NCBI GenBank assembly: GCA_030065825.1
Contig: JASJCY010000047.1
Location: 1-39,002 of the forward strand
DNA length: 39,002 bases
Direction: 5' to 3'
DNA from: Nostocaceae cyanobacterium
GTDB lineage: Bacteria > Cyanobacteriota > Cyanobacteriia > Cyanobacteriales > Nostocaceae
The translations under genes and the position numbers were made by a program. Below the pieces are notes generated by a model, which worked only from the letters and a program-made list of their open reading frames with translations, made no database searches and was not told the origin of the DNA. Below are positions 22,901-31,348 of this stretch, piece after piece. Numbering within the stretch: the stretch's first letter is position 1; each line of letters opens with the position of its first letter.

Positions 22901-25154
22901 TATTAATTAAATCTAACCCACCTATTTTTTTAAATTCCAAGAGATGATGTATATAATCTTCCCTTAAGGAAAAAATTATCTTCACAAAAGGAATCTGCAA
23001 AACATCACAGATAAAATTATCAAATTCTGCCTTTTGTTTGCGGTCAGGATAACCAAAGAAAAATTCTTCAAACTGGTCAAAAATTAAAACCGTAATCAGA
23101 TAATTATTTGCATTTTCTTGTAATTGTTGCAGAATACCATCAATGGTTAAAGGAGTGTTAGGATAAGGAGGAACTTGCATAACTGTTTCTCCTTGGGCTT
23201 CAGTAATCGCTGTTGCCATGGATTTACCTAATTCCCGCACCCAATCGGTATAAACTTGTAATACCACGGGAATAGCAATTTGGTCACCAATAGTTCGATT
23301 TTGCAGCGCAGGAACCAATCCCGCAGTCACGGTGGAACTTTTACCCACCCCCGAATGACCGTGAATTACTGTCAATTTTTGTGCAGGACGACTGATTCTG
23401 GCAATTAACTCGTTGATGTTTCTTTCCCTACCAGAAGCAGAAATTTCTAGGGCAATAGTACCACTGCCAACAGGAGATTGCAAAACCGGGTTAGTGTCTT
23501 GTCTTTGAGGTTCCAGTCTTCCAGCACCAATAAAGGCACGAAAGCCGTACTGCTGTTCCACAGAACGCCGTTTTTGCCTAATGATAAAAGCTTCTAAATA
23601 CTGATTTTCTTGAAAATAGAGTTGACGTAATTTCCGCAGGAGACGAATGTAGCGATGGGCATTATAGCGATAATCGCTATTTTCCAGGGCAATTTGTAGT
23701 TCTTCACTAGCGGTTGCTAAGTTTTGTTGTGCCAGTTTTTCCTCTTGAATATGTCGCTGTGCTTTTGCCAAAATCAAGCGATAAACTTGCCCCAATAACA
23801 ATGGAAATAAACCTTCATCTATGTCATTCCTCTCTTGTGCTTCCGATAATTTCCATAGGGCAATTTGTGACAATTGAATCGCTTTCAGCCAATCACATTC
23901 CCTAATAGCAACTTCAGCCAAAAAGCCATAATCACAACCAAGTTGCATATTGGTACCATAGGTTTGATGCAACTCCAAAGACTTTTCAACTAAGTTATTT
24001 AATTCTCGCCACTTATGTAACTGTTGTAAAACTTCCGCTAACCAACTAATAAATTGAGCAACAATATCCAAATGTTCTGCTTTCTCAAAAACCCCCAAGC
24101 ATTTTTGGAAATATAATTTAGCTTGTTTCCAATGATGGCGACCCTCAGAGTGACTTCTTTCTCCCAAGCGGTAGTAGCATAACCCAATGGAAAATAACAA
24201 CACTCCCTGTCTGAGGTGATGAGGAGATGAGGTGATGGGGTGATGGGGTGATGGGGAAGTAGGGGTGGGGTTTCCCCACCCAGGAGTAAGGGGAAATTCT
24301 ACCTTATCTTCCCCCTCTTCCCTCTCTTCCCTTTCTTCCCCCTCTTCCCCCTCTTCCCTCTCTTCCCTCTCTTCCTCTTCCTGTTGTTGCCAAAATTCCA
24401 AGCTTTCTTGAAAATGGATTAGGGCTAAATTGATGCGATCGCTCACATATTCATCCAATCCAAACACAAATTCCAGACTAGCTGACAATCGCGGTTGCAA
24501 ATCAACACCGCGACTTTCTAAGTCTTTGATGGCATATTCAAATTCATAGCTACTATAATCCCGGACTTGTCTTAAATTGCCATGGAGATGGTAAACTTGA
24601 TATTCTGGGGCTGGGATAGCACTATTTTTGAGAAATTTCGCAAACAGAGAGTCGGTTTCTTCTTGCAGAAATTCCATTAACTCCTCTGTTGTCATCTCAA
24701 AGCGAATCGGAGTTGCTGCCCAACTAGCAAAATCAGGAGCAAAGCGTCGCATTTGATACAATACCTCATCATTTACCCATAAAACCATAGGAAATGGGTG
24801 GCGTTTGCGAAATTCGTCGCGGATATGGTTAATAGTACTGAGTAAGTCATCAAGAGCATCTACTGATTCTAATCCTAACACCATCAAAGCCGATGGTTCC
24901 CGATTATCAAGTTGTGAATGAATGGTAGTATAAAGACTTGTGACATTGTGGGGTACAACTACCCTTTGCAGCCAGTGGTTAGGTAAATGTACCCCTTGCA
25001 GCTGTCGCAATATTCTTTCTTGCAAGCGTCGATAATTACAGCGCACCAAAACCAGGGAAAATTGATTGTCAGAAAAGGCGATCGCTCTTTCCAGACACTT
25101 TAAGGAACGCTGATTACGTGTTATTGCATCTTCTGTTTGGCTTGGTGCTGCCAT
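19974..25154 (-). CDS. STAND-type NTPase with TPR, transmembrane helix and 14 WD40 repeats
   Basis: 1726 residues. Residues 1-175 form a domain without Walker A (RCNYRRLQERIL, ALMVLGLESVDALDDLL, VLWVNDEVLYQM..APDFASWA). Residues 300-560 are TPR-like helices, preceded by an Asp/Glu-rich low-complexity insert at about 256-310. The NTPase has Walker A GHSGVGKSST at 599-608, Walker B VLIFDQFEEFFFG near 688, and a winged-helix-like end. A coiled coil (about 970-1020) leads to one transmembrane helix (about 1027-1050, IILSISVVAILALTASIAMA). From about 1116, 14 WD repeats (LxGHxxxVxxVxFSPDGxxIASAS..KIW) could make two seven-bladed propellers. STAND proteins act as ligand-triggered switches; the ligand here is unknown. 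It overlaps the upstream ATPase gene by 34 bases. Confidence 0.9.
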   Translation of the reverse strand: MAAPSQTEDAITRNQRSLKCLERAIAFSDNQFSLVLVRCNYRRLQERILRQLQGVHLPNHWLQRVVVPHNVTSLYTTIHSQLDNREPSALMVLGLESVDALDDLLSTINHIRDEFRKRHPFPMVLWVNDEVLYQMRRFAPDFASWAATPIRFEMTTEELMEFLQEETDSLFAKFLKNSAIPAPEYQVYHLHGNLRQVRDYSSYEFEYAIKDLESRGVDLQPRLSASLEFVFGLDEYVSDRINLALIHFQESLEFWQQQEEEEREEREEGEEGEEREEREEGEDKVEFPLTPGWGNPTPTSPSPHHPITSSPHHLRQGVLLFSIGLCYYRLGERSHSEGRHHWKQAKLYFQKCLGVFEKAEHLDIVAQFISWLAEVLQQLHKWRELNNLVEKSLELHQTYGTNMQLGCDYGFLAEVAIRECDWLKAIQLSQIALWKLSEAQERNDIDEGLFPLLLGQVYRLILAKAQRHIQEEKLAQQNLATASEELQIALENSDYRYNAHRYIRLLRKLRQLYFQENQYLEAFIIRQKRRSVEQQYGFRAFIGAGRLEPQRQDTNPVLQSPVGSGTIALEISASGRERNINELIARISRPAQKLTVIHGHSGVGKSSTVTAGLVPALQNRTIGDQIAIPVVLQVYTDWVRELGKSMATAITEAQGETVMQVPPYPNTPLTIDGILQQLQENANNYLITVLIFDQFEEFFFGYPDRKQKAEFDNFICDVLQIPFVKIIFSLREDYIHHLLEFKKIGGLDLINNNILDNHIRYQLNNFSIQDAKNVIQQLTERSQVNLEAALIDAVVEDLSAESGEVRPIELQVVGAQLQDKRITTLEQYKPYRPNKLIEKYIKELIKDCGADNERAALLVLYLLTDENNKRPFKTRAELSAEIADLENAEQLDLVLEILVRSGLVILFPDVPERYQLIHDYLVDLIRYLQQDESSWQKQLNLLRNKVEEQEEEIGRLNSALKQKTQQPKLLDKEPQQGLDLLTELKELRKREELSRLEIAELKQQQLEAELINTEKQRISEARLNHFLKIILSISVVAILALTASIAMAVYQWRQALLIASQAASASSEALFPLDKDIDSLKQALKAGRKLQRAILPDSATQEQVRTALYQVVYNIKERNRLEGHTSEVNGLSFSPDGTLIASASADNTIKIWQKNGKLLHTLEGHSNRVNSINFSPDGKIIASTSTDKTVKIWSIDGKFINTLQGHQDVVNSVIFSPDGNQIASASADKTIKIWNREGKLLNSITGNDKAVISLAWSPNGQTIAAATDKSVKLWSQTGKLLNTLTGHTDTVLDVTWSPNGNYIASASFDTTVKIWDKKGRLVNTLSGQFGHKDGVKSVTFSPQGNIIASASIDQTVKLWNLQGQLLNTIKGHNDWVNNISFSPDGRILASASSDSTIKLWHWQNVQLRKLPGHSNEVTKVSFSPKGEVIASASKDKTVKIWNPNGKLLTTLSGHEDEVWDVTFSPDGNMLASASHDQTVKLWNRNGQLINTLSGHSDKVLGVSWSPDGQTIASASHDQTVKLWNRNGKLLTTLSGHKKVVNWVSFSPNGSLIASASDDTTVKIWNRDGKLLYTFTDHSRPVYGVVWSADGKTIASASIDGTVRLWTPEGQLLKTLRQDGDRFTSVSFSPDGKTLAATSYDKVRVWNREGTLFTLLITLKGQKQELSSVSFSPDSKTLVVGGDKGTVILQNLADLELESLLDKGCSWLDDYFDHNSKMVESDRELCP
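24216..24390 (-). repeat. In-frame low-complexity insert in the STAND gene
   Basis: CTCTTCCCC/CTCTTCCCT blocks (about 24305-24385) and GTGATGGG blocks (24222-24258) are translated as EEREEREEGEEGEE and SPHHPITSSPHH. They match the intergenic arrays downstream of the SirB1 gene (30783-30912). Confidence 0.85.
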
Positions 25155-26461
25155 AATTGAAATTTCTCTGTTTCTGCCAAAAAGGGATTAACGGAAAACC
25201 AAGATCCTTGATGATCCCAGTATTCAAACACAAACAAACTCCGCAAGAGAATTTGGTATTCTATATCACCTCTGACTTTTTGTTGTTCTACGACTTGAAA
25301 GATTAGTTCCCATTCATCATCTGTGATTGCTTTGACACGATAATCGCGGTGTTCCCTAATCACCCGTTCTAAAAGCGCACGTTCAAAGGGTGGATCTTTC
25401 TCCCGAATGCAGTCAAATAACAGACCAAGAAAACTCCGTACATGACCACCACTAATTAAACACAATCGATCTAAAGTGTCTGGGCTATCAAACAGTTCTT
25501 CTATATAATCTACCCTTTTTTCTGCCACAATGTCAGGAAATGCTCTAGCTAGCACCATTTGTCGCATTAGGGCTAATCCTTCGCTGTAAACCTCTCCATT
25601 ACGTAGACGTACTGGAACCATGGGTAGGACTTTCGGTGCGACTCCACCCCCTAAACGGTGCTGTAATTCAGCGCTATCATTGGAAAATGTCAGAGATAGG
25701 GGTATTGTATAAACTACATGGCAATTGAGTTTACGTAACTGTTCCCCCCGGTCGATAAATAGGTAATCTGGAAGTGCCCGTCCGGACGGTAAAGTTCTAA
25801 TTCCCACCCGATCTAAGTTGTCAACAATTACCACCAGTCCTTTTTTACCCCTGGCTTTTAACTCTTTATTTGCCTTTCCTAACAATTCTTGATTGATAGA
25901 CTGCAAAATATTTTCTGTGCGCGGTTCTAGATAATCTCTTAACCGTCGTCTTAGCTGGGTACTTTCTTTAGTTTTAGCAGTAATTTTCGCAATCCCAACA
26001 GATAATTCTCCTTCTACGTCCACATCCATTGGTGTTTGCAAAAAATCTTTAACTTCCGTAAACAATTTGGCAAAATACCTCGGATGTAGACGAATTTGCA
26101 TTGCTTCCAGGCTTTCACTTACCTGTCCGGCGATCGCTAATAAAATATCCGTCACATCCAAGTCTACCATTTCCAATACATGGGTGGACTCAAAGTAAAC
26201 CACATGAAATTGCTTTTGTTCTAATTCAGCTTTTAACCGTAACAATTCCGTTGACTTTCCGCAGCCAATGTGACCTGTAAATAGCTGACAGGTTGGGGTA
26301 TCCGGTGATATTATTGTGATGGTACGCTGCAATGCTTTAATCATCTTGCCACCCCGTACTGAGGCAAAATCAATATAATATCGGCGATCAGCAGCATCTC
26401 CCATCATTAGAGGTCTACTCGGATTACAAGTCTGATAAAATCTTGCTAAATCTAGGAGCAT
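25121..26461 (-). CDS. P-loop ATPase, partner of the STAND/WD40 protein
   Basis: 446 residues, first gene of a two-gene minus-strand operon. The N-terminus PSRPLMMGDAADRRYYIDF is followed by Walker A GHIGCGKST (63-71) and Walker B-like GLVVIVDNLDRV (about 209-220). The later VYTIPLSLTF, VPVRLRNGEVYSEGLALMRQ and LCLISGGHVRSFLGLLFDCI resemble sensor and lid parts of AAA/KAP-like ATPases. No membrane segment or nuclease motif is seen. It overlaps the next gene by 34 bases, implying translational coupling and equal expression. It may load, sense or regulate the STAND protein; this is inference. ATG at 26461; only a weak GGA precedes it. Confidence 0.85.
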   Translation of the reverse strand: MLLDLARFYQTCNPSRPLMMGDAADRRYYIDFASVRGGKMIKALQRTITIISPDTPTCQLFTGHIGCGKSTELLRLKAELEQKQFHVVYFESTHVLEMVDLDVTDILLAIAGQVSESLEAMQIRLHPRYFAKLFTEVKDFLQTPMDVDVEGELSVGIAKITAKTKESTQLRRRLRDYLEPRTENILQSINQELLGKANKELKARGKKGLVVIVDNLDRVGIRTLPSGRALPDYLFIDRGEQLRKLNCHVVYTIPLSLTFSNDSAELQHRLGGGVAPKVLPMVPVRLRNGEVYSEGLALMRQMVLARAFPDIVAEKRVDYIEELFDSPDTLDRLCLISGGHVRSFLGLLFDCIREKDPPFERALLERVIREHRDYRVKAITDDEWELIFQVVEQQKVRGDIEYQILLRSLFVFEYWDHQGSWFSVNPFLAETEKFQLWQHQAKQKMQ

Positions 26462-27253
26462 AACTAATCCAATTTGCTTGGTTGAAGATGGGAATGAAAA
26501 AATAGTTGAATAACTATATTTATTCTTAAATAATTGTGTTGATATTTATGCATCTTCTCCAGAATACAAAATATTCTCACTTATTTCCGGATATTTTATA
26601 ACTTAAATATCACCGAATTTCCAATCAAACCTCAAAAAATGCTTCATATAATAAAAATCTAGGTTTTCAGGTTGATAAATTAGCAGTGATATTCGATTTT
26701 TTATCCAGCGACAAGATGGAAATGCGACTTGAAATATCACCAATAAAATTCTCCAATTACATAATATTCGATAATATTGGTTGGATAATACTGGAGTGAA
26801 ATTTACAAAGAAAATTGTACCGATAATTTCTGACTCCACGGTAAATTACACAAATCATATTTTGCTTCATTCTCAACAGAACCAAAAAACTGGGTTTATG
26901 AACGAAAAATCAAGGTTTTGAGACTGAGAGACTTACAATAAAAGCCCCGGCAGTTGCTATAATTCTGGAAACCCTCCCAATGCGCTACCTCGCTTTTGAG
27001 TCTTGGTGCATTCCGGTGCGACAATAGTCTTTTTTTGATAGCACCTGCAATTGCCTATTATCTAAGATATTAATTTAATGAACTGAGTCAACCAATTTCG
27101 ATTTGAGATTGACGTTAGCGCAGCGTTGTGACAGCACTTTTTATATTTATTTTGCCCACATTCTTACAGGAACTTGTACCAAACAAAACAAACAATCCAA
27201 AATTGAAAATCCAAAATCTAAGAAGTTGTTTATAAATAAAAGGTAAAGAAGAA

Positions 27254-27322
27254 AGAAACCGGGTTTGGAATAGGTGGAGAACCGAAAATTTGAGTATGTA
27301 TGCCAAAATAAACCCGGTTTCT
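27254..27322. repeat. Inverted repeat AGAAACCGGGTTT/AAACCCGGTTTCT
   Basis: Perfect 13-base arms at 27254-27266 and 27310-27322 around a 43-base core. Related imperfect copy at 6931-7005. Confidence 0.8.
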
Positions 27323-27384
27323 AGACCCTCACGGGAGTTTTATATTTATTTTATCAACACTCTCTTATCCCTCGGATTTTTTTC

Positions 27385-27484
27385 CCATTCCCTATTCCCT
27401 GTTCCCCATTCCCCATTCCCTGTTCCCCATTCCCTGTTCCCCATTCCCTGTTCCCCATTCCCCATTCCCTGTTCCCCATTCCCG
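27385..27484. repeat. Heptanucleotide array TTCCCCA/TTCCCTG
   Basis: About 14 tandem heptamers of two alternating forms (TTCCCCA, TTCCCTG), STRR-type. Confidence 0.9.
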
Positions 27485-27704
27485 ATGAAAAAACTCCATT
27501 TTTCGACTGAGACTAAATTTAATTAAAATATGATTAAAATGTAATTTTGATGACTGAATGCTCATGATAATGGGACTATAGTAGGCTAAACCATTATATT
27601 ATTAGCAATAATTAGCCTGAAAAACAGTCAATAACAAACAAAAAAAAAGACAGAAACTGCCCATACTTAACAATAAACAAGAAAGAACAAATAATTTTAT
27701 CCAG

Positions 27705-27941
27705 TTAATACCTGCATATATTTGCGTCCTTCTGTCTGAGACATTCTTTGGGTTTCTGGTCTCGTGCTGATATTTGCCCATTCCAGAAATTATCTTGATT
27801 ATTGTTTCCCAAATCCATATTCCCAGAATCAGAGAAACTTGGATATAACTGATATGTTTTGTAATTAACAGCCAAGCTAGCACCCGCTTGCAAAAGCAAA
27901 ATAGGTAAGGTGATAAAACCAACATAAAGAATCCTAGTCAC
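27705..27941 (-). CDS. Small secreted or membrane-anchored protein
   Basis: 78 residues starting with GTG at 27941. The start is well supported: GGAGG lies six bases upstream, the best Shine-Dalgarno sequence in this part of the window. The N-terminal hydrophobic segment ILYVGFITLPILLLQAGASLA (listed as two parts: ILYVGFITLPI and LLLQAGASLA) is a signal peptide or single membrane helix. The rest is polar and Asn/Asp/Gln-rich (SGNMDLGNNNQDNFWNGQIS) with one Cys near the end. I do not recognise a family. It is divergent from tatC, 312 bases away. A longer overlapping frame ending at 27602 lacks a start signal and was not chosen. Confidence 0.6.
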   Translation of the reverse strand: MTRILYVGFITLPILLLQAGASLAVNYKTYQLYPSFSDSGNMDLGNNNQDNFWNGQISARDQKPKECLRQKDANICRY

Positions 27942-28253
27942 AGATAACCTCCGTTAAACATTGCTTTTTTTGAGTTATGTTAGATGGATCAAAACCAGTC
28001 CCAAGGAATAAAATCGCATCTTTTCTTAGTGTTAAGGTGTCTCAAAATTGATGATGCAATTGATTGAGATGGACAGCAAATTGTTCCACCTTATTTTCAG
28101 ACTGGACGCTAAGGGGACTATTTGACCTTCTACTCACTTATGCAGATAAAATCCCTTCACAACCGGAAAAACAAGAGGGCAACTCAAAAAAATTTAACTC
28201 TAGCCACTTCTTTCGATACAATAGTCAACAAAATCATGCCCAATAGCTGACTC
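27942..28253. other. Divergent promoter region before tatC
   Basis: 312 bp. Contains the Shine-Dalgarno of the small minus-strand gene at its left end. No other element recognised. Confidence 0.4.
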
Positions 28254-29048
28254 ATGACGCCTTCACAAGACGCAGACACCGCTACTGTTCCTGATATCGA
28301 CCTGGAAGAAGACAGCAACAGCACAATAGATCCTCTCGATGAATTACCAGGTGAAGTCGAAATGTCTCTTTTCGATCACCTGGAAGAATTGCGACAGCGA
28401 ATTTTCTATGCATTGATTGCTGTAGCAGTGGCTGCGGTTGGCTGCTTTATTGCTGTCAAACCCATTGTCCAACTGTTAGAACTACCAGCACAGGGAGTAA
28501 AATTCTTACAACTTGCTCCCGGAGAATTTTTCTTTGTCTCCATCAAAGTTGCTGGTTACGGTGGCTTGTTGCTTTCTAGCCCATTTATACTCTACCAAAT
28601 TATCCAGTTCGTACTTCCAGGACTGACAAGGCGCGAACGGGGTTTTTTAGCACCCATTGTTTTAGGCTCTAGCGTTTTATTTGTCGCGGGGTTGATATTT
28701 GCCTATTTTGCCTTGATCCCAGCCGCCTTAAATTTCTTTATTAGTTATGGTGCGGATGTTGTAGAACAACAGTGGTCGATTGAGAAATATTTTGAATTTA
28801 TATTGTTACTGTTATTTAGTACTGGGTTGGCGTTTCAAATTCCGGTGATTCAATTGTTACTTGGTGCTTTGGGAATTGTTTCTTCACAAAAAATGCTTTC
28901 TGGTTGGCGCTTCGTGGTTATAGGAGCAGTGGTTTTGGGAGCTGTTCTCACACCTTCTACGGATCCCTTGACTCAATCTTTGTTAGCTGGAGCGGTCTTG
29001 GGACTCTACTTTGGTGGTGTAGGGTTTGTGAAGTTGATTGGAAAGTAA
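28254..29048 (+). CDS. tatC: Sec-independent protein translocase TatC
   Basis: 264 residues. TatC is the membrane receptor of the twin-arginine pathway, binding signal peptides and working with TatA/TatB-type subunits in the thylakoid and plasma membranes. It has six membrane segments. Diagnostic motifs are [14 protein letters not shown] (N-terminal cytoplasmic region), [53 protein letters not shown] as a broken stretch, and [15 protein letters not shown] near the end. The acidic first 35 residues ([15 protein letters not shown]) are an extension. ATG at 28254 is consistent with that extension; no good ribosome binding site. No tatA/B gene is adjacent. Confidence 0.95.
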   Translation: MTPSQDADTATVPDIDLEEDSNSTIDPLDELPGEVEMSLFDHLEELRQRIFYALIAVAVAAVGCFIAVKPIVQLLELPAQGVKFLQLAPGEFFFVSIKVAGYGGLLLSSPFILYQIIQFVLPGLTRRERGFLAPIVLGSSVLFVAGLIFAYFALIPAALNFFISYGADVVEQQWSIEKYFEFILLLLFSTGLAFQIPVIQLLLGALGIVSSQKMLSGWRFVVIGAVVLGAVLTPSTDPLTQSLLAGAVLGLYFGGVGFVKLIGK

Positions 29049-29067
29049 GCGGATCACAGATTATAAT

Positions 29068-29107
29068 GATTACACTGATTACACGAATTACACAGGTCAG
29101 TGTAATC
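29068..29107. repeat. Inverted repeat GATTACACTGA/TCAGTGTAATC after tatC
   Basis: Eleven-base perfect arms around an 18-base loop, 19 bases after the tatC stop. No T tract follows; it may stabilise or end the transcript, or be a dispersed repeat. Confidence 0.65.
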
Positions 29108-29189
29108 TGTCCCATCTTACTCCCATGTCTAAAGCCAGTTGCTCTCCAAGGTGTCAGGAGTTTGATCAACCAACAAACCCTATATATTG

Positions 29190-29785
29190 CTATGTCAACA
29201 AATCATGATAAAAAAAATGGCAGGGTAAACCCACGGATAACTAACTATAGCATCAAATTTGGAGACTGTAAACCTTGAAATCTCGTTCCCTCCAAAATGA
29301 AATCAGTTGTGCCAAATCTGGATTTTCGGGAAGAAAAGAACATTTTGGAAATTGTAATCAAATTTTACAATCAAGCTATCAGATGAAAATCTTTACTTTT
29401 GCTTTATAGTCAATATGTCACGAAATCCTGATAAAAAAAATGCCAGGGTAAACCTATGGATAACTAATTATAGCATCAAATTTGGAGACTGTAAACCTTG
29501 AAATCTCGTTGCTTCAAAATGAGAACAGTTCTCACAAATTTAGATATCCCTCAGGAAAAGAACATTTTGGAAATTGTAATTATGATTTAATAATCAAGCT
29601 CTGAGATCAAAGTCTCTATTTTCCTCGAACTGATAATGTCAATATATTATGACAAAAAAAATGCCAGGGTAAACCTAGGCATAACCAATTATAGCATCAA
29701 ATTTGGCAACCGTAAACCTTGAAATCTCGTTGCTTCAAAATGAGAACAGTTCTCATAAATTTAGATATTTAGGAGAGAAAGATGA
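29190..29785. repeat. Three imperfect tandem copies of a ~222-bp sequence
   Basis: The landmark GATAAAAAAAATGCCAGGGT (GGCAGGG in copy 1, GACA in copy 3) occurs at 29207, 29430 and 29651, giving spacings of 223 and 221. Each copy continues with TAGCATCAAATTTGGAGACT and GTAAACCTTGAAATCTCGTT. Copies 2 and 3 then hold the palindrome TGAGAACAGTTCTCA; copy 1 has diverged there. Copy 3 ends near 29785 and lacks the later part (GAACATTTTGGAAATTGTAA). No shared ORF. A set of tandem non-coding RNA genes is possible but unproven. Confidence 0.85.
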
Positions 29786-29970
29786 TTTTTGGTAGACACA
29801 CATCTTGCACCATTTGAGGGTAACCAGATTGTTAAGAGTCTCCTGTTAAGAGTTGCAAAAAATTGATTTTCAAATTTGGGGAATATCTTTAATATATTCT
29901 TTAATATATTTAGGTAGGATAGGAAACAGTTTATATTTTTTCTGATAGTAATTTTATTGTAAATTCGCTT
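29786..29970. other. Upstream region of the SirB1-like gene
   Basis: AT-rich, likely promoter region. Nothing further recognised. Confidence 0.4.
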
Positions 29971-30789
29971 ATGAATGTCTCGTCAGCCAGACAATATTTT
30001 GACCAGGAAATCCAACAGTCTGACGAGTATATTGACTTAGCCAAAGCAGCTTTGTACATTGCTCAAGAAGAATATCCCCAATTAGATCCGGATGAATACC
30101 TCAATGCTTTGGACACCATGGCAAGTGAGGTAGAAGAACGCTTAAGCTCAGAGAATTACCCCTTGCGAGTGATTCAAACCATTAATCAGTATCTCTATAA
30201 AGATTTAGGATTTTCTGGGAATAAACAGGACTACTATGATCCCCGCAATAGCTTTTTAAACGATGTAATTGATCGCCGATTAGGAATTCCCATTTCTCTG
30301 GCTTTAGTCTATCTAGAGATTGCCCGCAGAATCAATTTTCCCATGGTGGGTATCGGTATGCCGGGGCATTTTCTCATCCGTCCTGATGTTGCGGAAATGG
30401 AGATTTTTGTTGATGCCTTTGATAACGGGGAAATCATGTTTCCCCAAGATTGTCAAGAAAGATTAACTCAAATTTATCAGCGTCCCGTGACATTACAACC
30501 GGAATTTTTAGCACCAGTGAACAAGAGGCAATTTTTGGTGAGAATGCTGACAAATCTCAAGTATATTTACTTAAATCAACAACAACGAGAAAAAGCTTTA
30601 GCAGCGGTTGAGAGAATTTTATTATTATTTCCTGGGGTAGCGTTAGAAGTGCGCGATCGCGGTTTGTTATCCTATCAACTCGGTCGCTTTTCCCAAGCCA
30701 TCAGGGATTTAGAAACTTATCTACAAGAAATGCCTGATGCCCATGATGCAAGTACTATTCGACGCTTGCTTACTCAGATGGGGAGGTAG
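29971..30789 (+). CDS. SirB1 family protein (transglutaminase-like fold with TPR)
   Basis: 272 residues of the SirB1/transglutaminase-like family, which is widespread and of uncertain biochemical role. Key parts are DYYDPRNSFLNDVIDRRLGI and PISLALVYLEIARR, where most transglutaminase folds carry the catalytic Cys region, then MVGIGMPGHFLIRP with the conserved His and IFVDAFDNGEIM with the acidic partner. No cysteine is visible at the expected place (PISLALVY), as is usual in this family, so it may not be an active transglutaminase. The C-terminal 80 residues form a TPR-like pair (LKYIYLNQQQREKALAAVER, GLLSYQLGRFSQAIRDLETY). ATG at 29971. Confidence 0.85.
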   Translation: MNVSSARQYFDQEIQQSDEYIDLAKAALYIAQEEYPQLDPDEYLNALDTMASEVEERLSSENYPLRVIQTINQYLYKDLGFSGNKQDYYDPRNSFLNDVIDRRLGIPISLALVYLEIARRINFPMVGIGMPGHFLIRPDVAEMEIFVDAFDNGEIMFPQDCQERLTQIYQRPVTLQPEFLAPVNKRQFLVRMLTNLKYIYLNQQQREKALAAVERILLLFPGVALEVRDRGLLSYQLGRFSQAIRDLETYLQEMPDAHDASTIRRLLTQMGR

Positions 30790-30912
30790 GGGAAGAGGGG
30801 GAAGAGGGGGAAGAGGAGGAAGAGGGGGAAGAGGGGGAAGAGTGGGAAGAGGGGGAGATGGGGAAGAATTACCCATTACCAATTACCCATTACCAATTAC
30901 CCATTACCAATT
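30783..30912. repeat. GGGGAAGAG array and ATTACCA/ATTACCC heptamers
   Basis: Purine-rich GGGGAAGAG-type units (about 30788-30862) followed by tandem ATTACCA and ATTACCC heptamers (about 30868-30912). The array fills the gap between two convergent genes. Confidence 0.85.
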
Positions 30913-31348
30913 ATTGTATTTCTTCTGCAACCCGTTTGAGACGACGCAGTTGCGCTTGCATGTCTTGTTTTGTCCAGTTTTCGGCAAACTGTTTAAATCC
31001 CCAACTTACCAAGGGATTGGGAATTTCAAATTCAAAGCGATTAATTAAGCGTGTTCCCCTTTCTAAAGGTTGACATTCCCAGCGATCACGTCCTTCAAAA
31101 AAACCTTTAACCTCCCATACTACCAAACCAGGTTGTCTTTCTACAACTGTACTTTTTAATGTAGGTTTAATTATGGGTATTTGAATCATAAATCGAGTTT
31201 GACTACCTAAATCCGTACTCCATTCCCCTACAGGTTCGCAGCGTAACGCGGGATTTAGCCAGCGATGCATTAAAGTGCGATCAGTAATGCACCGTTCTAC
31301 AACTGTAGCTGTGGCATTTATTTCTATGGATTGTTCAAATACTTGCAT
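30911..31348 (-). CDS. SRPBCC family protein
   Basis: 145 residues of the START/SRPBCC (polyketide cyclase-like) hydrophobic-pocket fold. It opens with MQVFEQSIEINATATVVERC, the usual first strand and helix, then MHRWLNPALRCEPVG, the central strands VVWEVKGFFEGRDRWECQPL and TRLINRFEFEIPN, and the long C-terminal helix WTKQDMQAQLRRLKRVAEEI that closes the pocket. The ligand is unknown. It converges on the SirB1-like gene, and its last codons touch the heptamer array. No membrane segment. ATG at 31348 follows AGGAGAG (on the minus strand: CTCTCC at 31350-31355 on plus), a good ribosome binding site a few bases upstream. Confidence 0.85.
   Translation of the reverse strand: MQVFEQSIEINATATVVERCITDRTLMHRWLNPALRCEPVGEWSTDLGSQTRFMIQIPIIKPTLKSTVVERQPGLVVWEVKGFFEGRDRWECQPLERGTRLINRFEFEIPNPLVSWGFKQFAENWTKQDMQAQLRRLKRVAEEIQ

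Larger units (their letters stand above)
26462..27704. other. Long intergenic region, 1243 bp
   Basis: AT-rich upstream region of the ATPase operon. I see no convincing gene; the open frames here have random-looking composition. It contains a half-repeat ACTGGGTTTATGAACG near 26890, the inverted repeat at 27254-27322 and the heptamer array at 27385-27484. Confidence 0.5.

Noticed and set aside
26603-26839. 78-codon minus-strand frame upstream of the ATPase operon
   Set aside because: No ribosome binding site and random-looking composition.
27602-27925. 107-codon minus-strand frame
   Set aside because: Overlaps the small exported protein, which has the better start and Shine-Dalgarno sequence.
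28064-28246. 60-codon frame before tatC
   Set aside because: No start signal, no family features; more likely leader sequence.
29190-29785. Group II intron or riboswitch
   Set aside because: I could not identify a domain V-like hairpin, a reverse transcriptase, or any known riboswitch core.
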